A program made the translations under genes and the position numbers. From JAHJQZ01 sp963676075 (lineage in GTDB: Bacteria > Pseudomonadota > Alphaproteobacteria > Rhizobiales > Devosiaceae), in assembly GCA_963676075.2 (NCBI GenBank), contig CAXXNZ010000025.1, forward strand, positions 62,001-126,000: 64,000 nt of DNA, in the 5' to 3' direction. Below, piece by piece: positions 56,583 through 64,000 of the stretch. Numbering within the stretch: the stretch's first letter is position 1; each line of letters opens with the position of its first letter. The notes under the pieces were generated by a model. That model saw only the letters and a program-made list of their open reading frames with translations, did no database searches and had not been told where the DNA came from.

Positions 56583-58354
56583 CAGAACCTCAAAAGCAGC
56601 TTGATTTGTTCCCGCACGGTCTGGCGCAGCGGGAAAGCGACACTCTGGGAGGCGATCTCGACACCGCCGGTCAGTTCATCGGGAGCGATCCAGAGCTTGC
56701 CCGGTTTCACACCACTGGCCAGAGCACCGCCGACCACGAGCGCAATGCTGGCGATATCGGCGTCTGCCTGACCAAAGTCCGACATGGCCTCGAAATAGAC
56801 TTTCCCGCCACCGTCTGACGGCGAATAGGACGCGCCGGACACCCCGAAGATCCCGCCATCTTCCTGTTCCACAACATGGGCAGCGCGAACGCGCCGATAT
56901 CCGACGACATTGTCCTCGGCATCCTTCAGAGCGAAATACGTGCCCCTGGCCGCATACCAGGTTGCAAGCGCTGCCGCGCGAACCTCAAGCGGTGAGCTAG
57001 TCCATGGAAAGTCGGCATCTTCCCATGTGATGTCGAGATCAATCCAACGCGCCTCGGCAGCATCCTCGACCTCCGGCCCTTCGGTGTTCCCGGCAATGAG
57101 CTTGTCCATTGCCTCTTCGAACTCATTCGCGGTGAGGTACCGCTTGAACACCGAGATCTGCTTGACCACCGCATCGGTCGCGACATCGCCAAACACTGGC
57201 CGCTCTTCATCCTCGGAGAAAGCGAGCGCTGCCGCACCAAATACCGTGGCGGCGTCGTTGATCCGGATCCTGACGGAAGAACCAGACCATGCCACCCCGA
57301 TCGTCTGGACAACGGCCCCGATCGGACTGGTCCCGAGTGTTGCCCCGCCGAGATAAGCCGTGCCGCGAGTGACATTGACCGACAGATTGCCATCGGACCC
57401 GACGAAGATGGAGATCAGGTTCTCCGAGCTGTCGCTGCCGATCTCGAACACCCGCGACCACGCGCCAGTGTGCGTCGCCGTGATCTCTCCGCGCCATATG
57501 AATGCGCCTTCTGTCTCGGGAACTCCGGCGTCGGCAAGAGGCAACCGCAGGGACTCATCCACATCGCCATCAAACACAGCGCCGGCCGCAGTCATGGCAA
57601 GCGTGTCGGCGACATCGTCCCGCGTGAAATACGCCGCTTCAAATTCGGAGCGGGTCAGGGTTTCGTCACCGATCGAGTAGATGTCGTTGTCAAAATCGAT
57701 GAGCGCCGCCGGCTCCTCGTAGAACACCGTGCTCTGCCAGTTCCCGGCCGCCAAGCCCTCCGCCTCGGTGAGCAAGTGCTCGCTTTGGTGGACTCGACCG
57801 AAGGACCAGACGGGGCCGTTTTCCTCTAGCCTTATGCCACTCTCATTGTCGAGCATGGCGCCGTCTAGCCGCGTGTTGTCGCGTTCGACAGGTCCTATAT
57901 CGTACTGGTGTACCCCGCGCCGGAACTGGCTGCGCTTGGGCACGGACAATTGTGTGACGCCGGCAAGATTACCGAGGAGCGGATCGTCGTTTGCCGGCAG
58001 GCTGGCAAACCGCAGCTGAAAGGAATTCCAGAACTTGCGTGACGCCCTGGCTTCCTCGATCGCAGCCGCATATCCAAGCCAGGCAAGACCCTTGGCAACT
58101 GCCATCGGCGTGCCACGCACTCTTTGCCAGTCGATGCCGTCGTCGATGATCTGATAGAGATTCGGCACGTATGGCGTCAGTTCGCCAATGCCAAATTCCC
58201 AGACAATGAACGGCAACATCGCCGGTACCGGATGATCGAGCTTTGCCCCCCTGATGGCGCGAATTGCGCTCGTCACCACTTCCGGCGGAACGGCCGCATC
58301 AGCAACCGCGCGCTCCCACGAGGTCGCGTTGCTTGGCAGCAGTACGGAAGACAT
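56582..58354 (-). CDS. I: Tail protein I (P2 gpI-like) with inserted LamG-like domain
   Basis: 590 aa, about three times the usual gpI length. The N-terminal 160 residues (LPFIVWEFGIGELTPYVPNLYQII, MAVAKGLAWLGY, FWNSFQLRFASLP) match phage tail protein I. Residues about 255-420 look like a LamG/concanavalin-like beta-sandwich (WRGEITATHTGAWSRVFEIG, GNLSVNVTRG, IGVAWSGSSVRIRIND). A gpI-type segment then resumes (WYAARGTYFALKD). The start overlaps the stop of gene J by one base. Confidence 0.78.
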   Translation of the reverse strand: MSSVLLPSNATSWERAVADAAVPPEVVTSAIRAIRGAKLDHPVPAMLPFIVWEFGIGELTPYVPNLYQIIDDGIDWQRVRGTPMAVAKGLAWLGYAAAIEEARASRKFWNSFQLRFASLPANDDPLLGNLAGVTQLSVPKRSQFRRGVHQYDIGPVERDNTRLDGAMLDNESGIRLEENGPVWSFGRVHQSEHLLTEAEGLAAGNWQSTVFYEEPAALIDFDNDIYSIGDETLTRSEFEAAYFTRDDVADTLAMTAAGAVFDGDVDESLRLPLADAGVPETEGAFIWRGEITATHTGAWSRVFEIGSDSSENLISIFVGSDGNLSVNVTRGTAYLGGATLGTSPIGAVVQTIGVAWSGSSVRIRINDAATVFGAAALAFSEDEERPVFGDVATDAVVKQISVFKRYLTANEFEEAMDKLIAGNTEGPEVEDAAEARWIDLDITWEDADFPWTSSPLEVRAAALATWYAARGTYFALKDAEDNVVGYRRVRAAHVVEQEDGGIFGVSGASYSPSDGGGKVYFEAMSDFGQADADIASIALVVGGALASGVKPGKLWIAPDELTGGVEIASQSVAFPLRQTVREQIKLLLRF

Positions 58355-59211
58355 CAGAAATCCCGTCCTGCTTCGGAGAGCGAAACCGTGCCCAGCGCTG
58401 CTGCCCTGTTGAACGGAACGTCGAGGTCGCCAATGGGTGCCGTGATCTCGATCTTGTGCACGCCGGCCACCTGAAGCTTGGAATAGAGCCAGGACAAGGT
58501 GACGTCATGGCCAAGGGTCATCTCCTCAGTCCATGCCGATCGCAGCGCAGTCTCAATCTCGGCAATCAGCGAAGACGAAGCGGACGGTTGCAGCCAGATA
58601 TTTGCCGCAACGTCGATCACTTCCTCGACTGCTCCCTCGACCACAATCACATCGTTGACCATGCGCACCGCATCGTTCTGCAGTGCCGCATCGACCTTGG
58701 CGATCAAGGCAGGGGACACGACACCACCGGCACCGGAGAAAATGGCAACCCGCACCGTCGGATCACGATCGATGGAATAAACCACGGCGTCGGACACCAG
58801 CGGATCGGCCGACAGCGCGACATACCGATAGCGCGGTGCTGTTCCGCCCGTGGAGCGCCCCTGGATGGCCAGCACGACCCTGCGGCGCAATGCATCGTCC
58901 GTCTCCGAATACAGTCGGGAGACGTCGTAGAACTGCGCGAGAATGTCGAGATCGGCGCCGGTCGCGTAGGCGAGAAGATTTGCGCGGGCGGCTTCGTTGA
59001 TGCGTTGCCTCAGATTGAGGTCGGCATAAGCCATGACCTCGGTCAAAATGACGGCCGGGTCTGTCTCAAGCGCACCGACATCATACTCTACGCCATGGGC
59101 CGACATCTGTTGCACGAGCCGCTCGACAAGCTCAGCGAGCCGCGTCTCGTAATTCAGCTCGGCAATGATGTTCGGCTCCGGCAGCGAAGCCAGCTCGGCA
59201 GGAAGCGTCAT
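58354..59211 (-). CDS. J: Baseplate wedge protein J (P2 gpJ-like)
   Basis: 285 aa. The N-terminal ETDPAVILTEVMAYADLNLRQRINEAARANLLAYATGADLD block is the gpJ/Mu gp47 signature, and NDVIVVEGAVEEVIDVAA and a short C-terminal domain (HKIEITAPIGDLDVPF) follow. Length fits P2 gpJ (about 300 aa). It starts immediately after the stop of gene W and is part of the V-W-J-I cluster that builds contractile-tail baseplates. Confidence 0.93.
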   Translation of the reverse strand: MTLPAELASLPEPNIIAELNYETRLAELVERLVQQMSAHGVEYDVGALETDPAVILTEVMAYADLNLRQRINEAARANLLAYATGADLDILAQFYDVSRLYSETDDALRRRVVLAIQGRSTGGTAPRYRYVALSADPLVSDAVVYSIDRDPTVRVAIFSGAGGVVSPALIAKVDAALQNDAVRMVNDVIVVEGAVEEVIDVAANIWLQPSASSSLIAEIETALRSAWTEEMTLGHDVTLSWLYSKLQVAGVHKIEITAPIGDLDVPFNRAAALGTVSLSEAGRDF

Positions 59212-59601
59212 TTACAGCAATCCCAGAATGACATCGGTGACAACGGACACCGCGCGCGAAAAATCACCCTTGTGTCCGTTCGGGTAATAGGTGCCGGCGC
59301 AATCAAGCGCGATCCGGCCATCGGCGCCGACATCGGTCACCCTCACCTGCTCGAGTCGGAAACGCGGTTCGCCATACCAATTGCCGTCGACGAGGCGTGG
59401 TTCGAGAGCGATTGCCGTGGCGGCAAACATGGCCATGACGTTCCGCGCGTTCATCGGCGCATCGATCAGGTTTTCAAGATCGGAGCCGAAATCGCGACGC
59501 ATGACGCGACTGCCATAGGGCGTCGTCAGTATCCGCCGGATGGATTGCTGGACATGGTCCCATCCATCGAGCGTCGCGCCAGCTACTGCCACACCGGTCA
59601 T
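59212..59601 (-). CDS. W: Baseplate protein W (P2 gpW / T4 gp25 family)
   Basis: 129 aa with the lysozyme-like gp25 fold signature: IRRILTTPYGSRVMRRDFGSD in the N-terminal half and a C-terminal YPNGHKGDFSRAVSVV. It is next to J with no gap. gpW joins the wedge to the tail tube in contractile phages. Confidence 0.93.
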   Translation of the reverse strand: MTGVAVAGATLDGWDHVQQSIRRILTTPYGSRVMRRDFGSDLENLIDAPMNARNVMAMFAATAIALEPRLVDGNWYGEPRFRLEQVRVTDVGADGRIALDCAGTYYPNGHKGDFSRAVSVVTDVILGLL

Positions 59602-59603
59602 GG

Positions 59604-59804
59604 CTAGTTCTTGGCGTTTCCGCCCTTGGTCGGCGCGGCGGCTTCCTTGGCGCGCGCCTTCGGCGCGGATGGCGCCTCAATCGCATCGCCAAGGGGCGGC
59701 ACAAGATACTTGGCCTGGGCTGCGGAAACCGGAACGGGTTCGCCCTTTTCGTACCAGGTGCCCAGGATGAAGCCGCTCTTGGCGGCAGTGTAGAACTTGT
59801 TCAT
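59604..59804 (-). CDS. Small protein between V and W
   Basis: 66 aa, MNKFYTAAKSGFILGTWYEKGEPVPVSAAQAKYLVPPLGDA, then an Ala/Lys-rich tail. A tight spacing (2 nt before W, 18 nt after V) and good codon use show it is real. The sequence resembles short phage proteins with an SH3-like YxxGxxVxL core; function unknown. Confidence 0.75.
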   Translation of the reverse strand: MNKFYTAAKSGFILGTWYEKGEPVPVSAAQAKYLVPPLGDAIEAPSAPKARAKEAAAPTKGGNAKN

Positions 59805-59822
59805 TTTGGGTTCCTCGTTGTT

Positions 59823-60386
59823 CTAGATTGACCGTGTTACCGGCGAGCCTTCAACGATAGGCCACAGCCCGGCGGAAGAGCCGGCGCCGACCTCAACCAT
59901 GTCGCCAACGCGCGCAACACGCGGGCCACCTGGACCGCCGAGATCGATGCTGTCCGACTGGACAACCACCGACGGAGAGGTGACCGTGGTCAGATCATCG
60001 GCAATTTCGATACGGACATTTCCCTTGGTGATAACCGCCTCCGGGCCATCGTGTGGGCGCGGGTTCTCGTTCGATGGCGTCGACATATCGATCACGCCAT
60101 CAGTCAGATCTCCGCTCTCGGAAACGACGTCGACCTGTTCGCCGACAGTCGGCGGAATGTGGCTTTTGATGCCGCCGCTGGCGATTTCCTTCCAGGGCAT
60201 CCACGGCCCGAGATAGGGCTTGCCGTCGCGCTCCTCGAACTTCACGCGCGCCAGACCTTTTGCACAATCGACCTCGCCAACAACGCCGGTGCGCTTACGA
60301 TTGCGATCACGCCGCTTGATTTCGGCAATCTCATTGACCAGCCAGGCAACCTGCCCGGGCAAATCGCTCGGCAGATGGCTGCTCAT
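59823..60386 (-). CDS. V: Baseplate assembly protein V (spike, P2 gpV-like)
   Basis: 187 aa from MSSHLPSDLPGQVAWLV at 60386. This start is preferred to the longer frame because it overlaps the previous stop by 4 nt (ATGA). The OB-fold is seen as RTGVVGEVDCAKGLARVKF and SHIPPTVGEQVDVVSESGDLTDGVI, then a repetitive beta-helix-like tail (NVRIEIADDLTTVTSPSVVVQSDSI). gpV is the tail-tip spike that punctures the cell envelope. Confidence 0.9.
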   Translation of the reverse strand: MSSHLPSDLPGQVAWLVNEIAEIKRRDRNRKRTGVVGEVDCAKGLARVKFEERDGKPYLGPWMPWKEIASGGIKSHIPPTVGEQVDVVSESGDLTDGVIDMSTPSNENPRPHDGPEAVITKGNVRIEIADDLTTVTSPSVVVQSDSIDLGGPGGPRVARVGDMVEVGAGSSAGLWPIVEGSPVTRSI

Positions 60387-61123
60387 TCGGAGACGTCCAT
60401 ATCGATCTGCGCCTCGGCGATATCGGGTGTCGCCTCCATTCCCATAGCTGGCGTTACACCAAGCGCATCGCCCGACTGCCGGCTTGCGCCAAGCGCCCGC
60501 AACATCAGCCGCCAGGTTTCGATCGACGACCCGTCGGTTAGGAGCTCTCGGAAGTTGGTGGCGAAGTCTGCAAGGTGCGGCTCGGCTTCGGCTTGAGCCA
60601 GAAACCGCCCCCAAAAACTCCCGTCAGTGATTTCGATCCCGAACTCCGGATCATTGAGCGGTTTGCCGGTAAACACGACTTCACGGCCGGCGAAGCGCTC
60701 ACCGCTTTGCGTTTTCATCGCGCCGCGACGACTGCCGGTCAGCTGAAGATCCTTGCACACGACCTTGAGCAGTTGCGCCCAGGCATTGCTTTCGTCGTTC
60801 AGGGCGACATGGATCTGCCGCTCCATCATGTCGATCAACGCCTCGATGCCGGAATCGGTGGGCGGGATGCCGGGCACGATCACATCCTTGCCGCTTTCCG
60901 GATCCTGCGCCGCCATGCGTGCCGACGCGCCAATCTCGAAGGTCAGCGTCACACCGTCTGGGGACTGGTCATCGGTGTAAACCGCGACGAACGGCTTGGT
61001 GTCGCCTTCATTGCCCTGCGGGTCGATCGGCACGATCTCGCTGTCGCGCACTTCATCACCGGCGAAGGTCCGGCCAGCAAGCGCATAGACGGCGCACATG
61101 CGTATCGCAAAGCGGTTAAGCAT
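60383..61123 (-). CDS. Conserved phage protein of unknown function
   Basis: 246 aa from the ATG at 61123, chosen because it overlaps the previous stop by 8 nt; an upstream frame to 61219 lies inside that gene. The sequence (MLNRFAIRMCAVYALAGRTFAGDEVRDSEI, TLTFEIGASARM, FWGRFLAQAEAEPHLADFATNFREL) matches no family I can name. Its place between the head-tail joiner and gpV suggests tail completion. It may be specific to rhizobial phages. Confidence 0.65.
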   Translation of the reverse strand: MLNRFAIRMCAVYALAGRTFAGDEVRDSEIVPIDPQGNEGDTKPFVAVYTDDQSPDGVTLTFEIGASARMAAQDPESGKDVIVPGIPPTDSGIEALIDMMERQIHVALNDESNAWAQLLKVVCKDLQLTGSRRGAMKTQSGERFAGREVVFTGKPLNDPEFGIEITDGSFWGRFLAQAEAEPHLADFATNFRELLTDGSSIETWRLMLRALGASRQSGDALGVTPAMGMEATPDIAEAQIDMDVSE

Positions 61124-61511
61124 GACCAAGTCCTGACAGATGAACAACAATCCGGGCACGCTGTCGCTTGTCGACATCGTCGACGGCAAAACGCGGCTCG
61201 CCAGGCCGATCGAGCGCAACGGCGACGTCGCCTTTTCTCAGATCGGTATCCGCCGGCCAGATCGATCTGTGGATGAACAGCGTTTGCGCGCCACTGCCGA
61301 ACCGGTCGGTGTCGCCGCGCCCCTTGGTATCGAGCGCCACAAGATCTCGGTTACTGATAAGAGGTGCAGAGATCACCTTGACCAGGCGCGACGGGTCAGC
61401 ACTCCGTCCGGAGTGCTGATGCTCAACCATCGGCTCCAGGCGAACCCGCTCGGCATGAACGCTGTCGACCGCCGCCGCCGAAGCCGCGGCGATCGCGTGG
61501 ATCGAGGACAT
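61116..61511 (-). CDS. Head-tail joining protein-like (gpFII position)
   Basis: 131 aa. The C-terminal half (LRKGDVAVALDRPGEPRFAVDDVDKRQRARIVVHLSGL) has the small beta-barrel look of lambda gpFII-type joiners, where G-D-x-V precedes a Gly-x-x-Tyr/Phe-x-V strand. It lies 6 nt after the coiled-coil gene. The assignment rests on pattern and position, not on a strong motif. Confidence 0.55.
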   Translation of the reverse strand: MSSIHAIAAASAAAVDSVHAERVRLEPMVEHQHSGRSADPSRLVKVISAPLISNRDLVALDTKGRGDTDRFGSGAQTLFIHRSIWPADTDLRKGDVAVALDRPGEPRFAVDDVDKRQRARIVVHLSGLGHA

Positions 61512-61517
61512 GCGAAG

Positions 61518-61946
61518 CTAGTCCTGCTTGCTGTCGTCCGGCGCGGTCATGTCCTTGGCCTTCTTCTCAGCCTCGGCGACAATCTCGGCGGCCTTGGCAT
61601 CGGCATTATCGGCCACCGTCTTGGCTCCGGCCTCGGCCTCCTCCGCGATCTTCTTGGCCTTGTCGCCTGCATCGGCGACAATCTGGTCGGCCTTATCCTT
61701 TGCCGCCTTGATGATCTCGAAGGCCCTGGCCTCGGCATCGGCCGCCGCGTTCGCTGCCGGCTTCGGCGCCGCCTTCGGATCGTACTCGTAGGCGAGGCGG
61801 TCAGCGATCAGGCTCTGGCCATAGGCCTCGTCGACGCTCACCGGCTCATGGGCAGCAACCTGCTTGTCCTTTGCCTCGGGCTTGGCAAGCACACCCTTCG
61901 GCACGATGCCACCGTTGGTGAAGGCGATTTTCATGGATTTGGCCAT
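61518..61946 (-). CDS. Ala/Lys/Glu-rich coiled-coil protein
   Basis: 142 aa. The N-terminal 55 residues (MKIAFTNGGIVPKGVLAKPEAKDKQV) are unrelated to the tail; residues 60-130 form one long Ala/Lys/Glu/Asp helix (AKDKADQIVADAGDKAKKIAEEAEAGAKTV). An AAGGA Shine-Dalgarno site lies about 8 nt before the start. It sits where lambda-like phages have the gpFI packaging factor. The helix resembles late-embryogenesis-type disordered repeats; function unknown. Confidence 0.6.
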   Translation of the reverse strand: MAKSMKIAFTNGGIVPKGVLAKPEAKDKQVAAHEPVSVDEAYGQSLIADRLAYEYDPKAAPKPAANAAADAEARAFEIIKAAKDKADQIVADAGDKAKKIAEEAEAGAKTVADNADAKAAEIVAEAEKKAKDMTAPDDSKQD

Positions 61947-61997
61947 CTCGGTTCCTTTCGCTTCGGATCAGGGCGCCCACGCCCTCGTCGAAAGCGA

Positions 61998-62021
61998 AAG
62001 GGCCGGGAAATCCCGGCCCTT
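61998..62021 (-). terminator. GC-rich hairpin after the capsid gene, possible terminator or attenuator
   Basis: A 10-bp perfect stem (AAGGGCCGGG / CCCGGCCCTT) with a 4-nt loop, between the capsid gene stop and the next start. On the minus strand it is followed by only a weak T-rich stretch, so it may reduce rather than stop transcription into the tail genes. Confidence 0.6.
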
Positions 62022-62042
62022 CTGCGTTTGAGGCGATCGGCC

Positions 62043-63054
62043 TCAGGTCAGCGTCAGCTTGCGCAACACCTTCGGCTTGGTGCAGAGCGAAATCGGATTG
62101 GACTGCACTTCCATATGCCGGCCCTTGCCATTCTGAGATGCCCACTGCTTCATGTAGAACGGGATGCCGACCGTATTGACGGTCTCCTCGTAGTCCGCAG
62201 GTGCGAAGCGCGTGATGAACAGTTCGCTCACACCGGTCGGCACGACGCGCGCCTCAGTGTCGGCGATATATGCCGAACCGAGATCCGCCGACGCCTTCGT
62301 GCCGGTCTTGTAGCGCTCGAAGGTGAAACCGCCGAGCGAGTAGATATCCGGCACGTCCTGGCGCAGGGCGACGGCTCCCGACGTGTTGAGGAACGTGTCT
62401 TTCACCGACTTGTGCCGCCACAGGAAGTTGTGAAGCGTGCGGCCGGTGTAGACGTGCAGCCCATCATAGGGTTCGTCGAGATCGTCCTCGATCGAATACT
62501 GCACGCCCTGCAGCAACTGGATGACATCGGTCGCATCAACGTCCAGCTCGAGCGACACCGCCGCTGGCACCGCAATGCCGAAGCGATTGTAGAGATCGTG
62601 CAACACCTTGCCGGACTTGGCGGTGACGATGCCCCTTGATTGCGCCGATGCGCTGATGCTCCAGCGTCATGGTCAGATCCTGAGCATGGCGCATGCCACG
62701 CTTTTCGACCCTCCCTTGCAGGGTTTCGACCACGTTGTCGGTACCGAACTCGCGCACGCCCTGCACTTCGTCAGCCTTGATGAAGTCATCGCGCTGATAG
62801 TGATCGACGTCGAACGGGATCAGCGTGCGATCGTCGTCGTCGGTTGTCTCACCAGGACCGCCGCGCGGCGACGGTTCGACGAGCGCAAGCTTGCCGTTGC
62901 GGTTTTCGATCGAAACGCGAATGGAGGTAACGCCGTCTTCCTCGAACAGGCGGGACTTGCCGATCTGGCCGGGGCGGTAGGGTTCGCTGTTGATGGCGGC
63001 GGTCAGGCTCTGCACCGTGAAGCCTTCGCCATCCCAGATATCAATTGCGGGCAT
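62043..63054 (-). pseudogene. Major capsid protein, gpE-like, frameshifted
   Basis: Two frames make one protein of about 336 aa. The first (from 63054) begins MPAIDIWDGEGFTVQSLTAAI, runs through RTLIPFDVDHYQRDDFIKADEVQ and LTMTLEHQRIGAIKG, then goes off-family. The second resumes with KSGKVLHDLYNRFGI and ends PKVLRKLTLT. Dropping one base from the CCCC run at 62632-62635 joins them as IGAIKGIVTAKSGKVLHDLY, exactly the gpE pattern. The frameshift is therefore a single-base insertion in a homopolymer, most likely a sequencing error of long reads, though a true mutation of a decaying prophage is possible. A GGAG site precedes the start. Confidence 0.88.
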
Positions 63055-63129
63055 TGGTGAATTTCTCCGTCATGCATCGGCCGGCCACAGCCGGCTGCGA
63101 ATGCGCTACGTTGCTGGAAAGGCGCCCGC

Positions 63130-63522
63130 CTAGCGGACGTGGATGTTGACGCCGGCAGCCTTGAGCTGGGCGATCTTGGCGGCCACCTTGGCGTCGTCGT
63201 CGACACTGGCGTCGTAGACCATGAAGTCCTTCTTGACCTCGCCATCGCGGCGGAAGATCGCCACGTCGACATCGGCATCGGTCGCATCGACGCCATAAGT
63301 CAGGATGGCAACGGCGGTCTCCGCGCCCTCCTTGCCGACGACTTCGGCATTCGGGCTCGCGGTGTACTTTTTCGAAGCGGTGACCATGCCGAGCACGGTG
63401 CCGGGCTTGAGGATGCCGGATCCGGCAACGACCGTTGCATTCTCGTAGGAGCGATTGCCACTGGCCTCGCTCAGAACGAACCCCAGATTGCGAGGTCCCA
63501 TCGTCTTGGTTTCGAGCGGCAT
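63130..63522 (-). CDS. Head decoration protein D-like
   Basis: 130 aa. PRNLGFVLSEASGNRSYENATVVAGSGILKPGTVLGMVTASKKYTAS and the following AVAILTYGVDAT match the lambda gpD / Shp fold. gpD trimers stabilise the expanded capsid. It is followed after 75 nt by the capsid gene, the usual D-E order. Confidence 0.88.
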   Translation of the reverse strand: MPLETKTMGPRNLGFVLSEASGNRSYENATVVAGSGILKPGTVLGMVTASKKYTASPNAEVVGKEGAETAVAILTYGVDATDADVDVAIFRRDGEVKKDFMVYDASVDDDAKVAAKIAQLKAAGVNIHVR

Positions 63523-63525
63523 GGT

Positions 63526-63960
63526 CTACTCCTTGTTCGCCTGTTTGCGCCGCGACTCGTAGATCGCGGTGCTGTTGAGGGAGCGGCCCTTGGCCTGCGG
63601 CGCCGAAGCGGGGCTGGCAAGACCGGCGACCGACGCGACACGTCCGGCCTCGTAACTGGCGGCAGGGTCGGAATCGGCCTTGGCGTCGGAGACATTGCCG
63701 GTGATGAACCCGGTCACGTCCTCGGCGCTCATGTCCGGAGACTTCGCCGCCAGATCGAGAGCGGCAGACATGCGCTTGCCGTCGCCCTTGATGCCCTCGG
63801 CCGACAGGATGCCGGTCAGGCGTTCGCGTTCGACCTTGGCGCCGCTTTCCTCGCCTTCAGTGAAGGCGGCCGAAACGGCGTCCTTTGCCGCTTCGGCAAT
63901 CGCCTGGTCGGTGATGCCCGCCAGAATTGCGGCGGCGGACGTGCCATTGTTCACGCTCAT
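63526..63960 (-). CDS. Capsid protease/scaffold C-terminal-like protein
   Basis: 144 aa from MSVNNGTSAAAIL, with a GGAG site before the start at 63960. The sequence ERERLTGILSAEG and RMSAALDLAAKSPDMSAEDVTGF is that of the scaffold tail of S49-type head maturation proteases (lambda gpC/Nu3). It is too short to contain the Ser-Lys protease, so it is either a separate scaffold or the catalytic part lies upstream, beyond the right edge. It ends 3 nt before the D-like gene start. Confidence 0.68.
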   Translation of the reverse strand: MSVNNGTSAAAILAGITDQAIAEAAKDAVSAAFTEGEESGAKVERERLTGILSAEGIKGDGKRMSAALDLAAKSPDMSAEDVTGFITGNVSDAKADSDPAASYEAGRVASVAGLASPASAPQAKGRSLNSTAIYESRRKQANKE

Positions 63961-64000
63961 CGAGATCTCCTCTTCCTGCGTGTCCGGACGTCCGCCAGTT

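Noticed and set aside
58264..59607. 447-aa plus-strand frame opposite genes J and W
   Set aside because: It is an antisense GC-rich shadow; J and W on the minus strand match known families and are tightly spaced.
61500..61946. Ala/Lys-rich repeats as a CRISPR-like or DNA repeat array
   Set aside because: The repetition is in protein composition (coiled coil), not in regularly spaced identical DNA units.
61140..62639. 499-aa plus-strand frame
   Set aside because: Antisense to the coiled-coil and capsid genes, with Arg/His/Leu-rich low-information sequence; the minus strand has Shine-Dalgarno sites and family matches.
50248..64000. Horizontal transfer of a prophage into the ciliate genome
   Set aside because: No change in codon use towards UAR=Gln, no introns, no flanking insertion structure and an abruptly cut bacterial gene at the border; a chimera explains it with fewer assumptions.

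Overview
The window is two unrelated pieces of DNA joined at about 50,250-50,262. Positions 1 to about 50,250 are very AT-rich nuclear DNA of a ciliate. Its long frames read through only if UAA and UAG are glutamine and UGA is tryptophan inside genes, and the same genes end at UGA. I checked 17 internal UGA codons by frame arithmetic. Several sit at conserved Trp positions: ARFLWKR in the CSN8-like protein, NDLWIF in a kelch repeat, a Trp in the IP3-receptor MIR region and Trp in a TLDc domain. This is the ambiguous code described for karyorelict ciliates (NCBI table 27). Condylostoma (table 28) is the alternative, but introns here are mostly 30-50 nt, unlike the roughly 15-nt introns of heterotrichs. 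Positions after about 50,262 are GC-rich, use the standard bacterial code, carry Shine-Dalgarno sites and have no introns. They are the head and tail operon of a contractile-tailed (P2/Mu-like) prophage of alphaproteobacterial, probably rhizobial, type.

Ciliate layout, left to right: GH113-like secreted glycosidase (partial, -); C2H2 zinc-finger protein with Cys/His metal-binding repeats (+); kelch protein (+); CHY-type zinc-finger protein (+); a 10.8-kb IP3-receptor/ryanodine-receptor-type Ca2+ release channel (+); three tandem tetraspan paralogues (+); EF-hand-like protein (-); Gln-rich coiled-coil protein (+, 5' end unresolved); coiled-coil protein (-); CSN8/PSMD8-like protein (+); two leucine-rich-repeat proteins (-); NAA50 acetyltransferase (-); Rab GTPase (+); SAR1 (+); large EF-hand protein (+); SEC61 beta (-); RPB6 (+); SANT/CHD-C-like plus FYRN/FYRC chromatin protein (+); divergent HSP70 (-); protein kinase-TLDc fusion (-); unknown protein (+); TMEM43 (-); OSCP1 (+); myotubularin phosphatase (-). 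Genes are packed closely. Convergent neighbours are only 57-159 nt apart, so 3' UTRs must be short. No checked coding UGA lies within about 100 codons of a terminal UGA, which fits models in which the stop is recognised by closeness to the mRNA 3' end.

Bacterial layout: all phage genes are on the minus strand and are transcribed from right to left. In order they are protease/scaffold C-terminal-like protein, gpD-like decoration protein, gpE-like major capsid protein (frameshifted at a CCCC run), an Ala/Lys-rich coiled-coil protein, a head-tail joining-like protein, an unknown protein, baseplate V, a small protein, W, J, I (with a LamG-like insert), a 1065-aa DUF4815-type tail protein, a tail fibre, a DUF4376-like protein and an SGNH-hydrolase tail protein. 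Several genes overlap by 1-8 nt, as in translationally coupled phage operons. A plus-strand bacterial reading frame beside the junction is cut off at its 5' end. Sheath, tube and tape-measure genes are absent and would lie beyond the junction or right edge. The simplest explanation of the join is an assembly or library chimera between ciliate DNA and an associated bacterium, although integration cannot be excluded from sequence alone.
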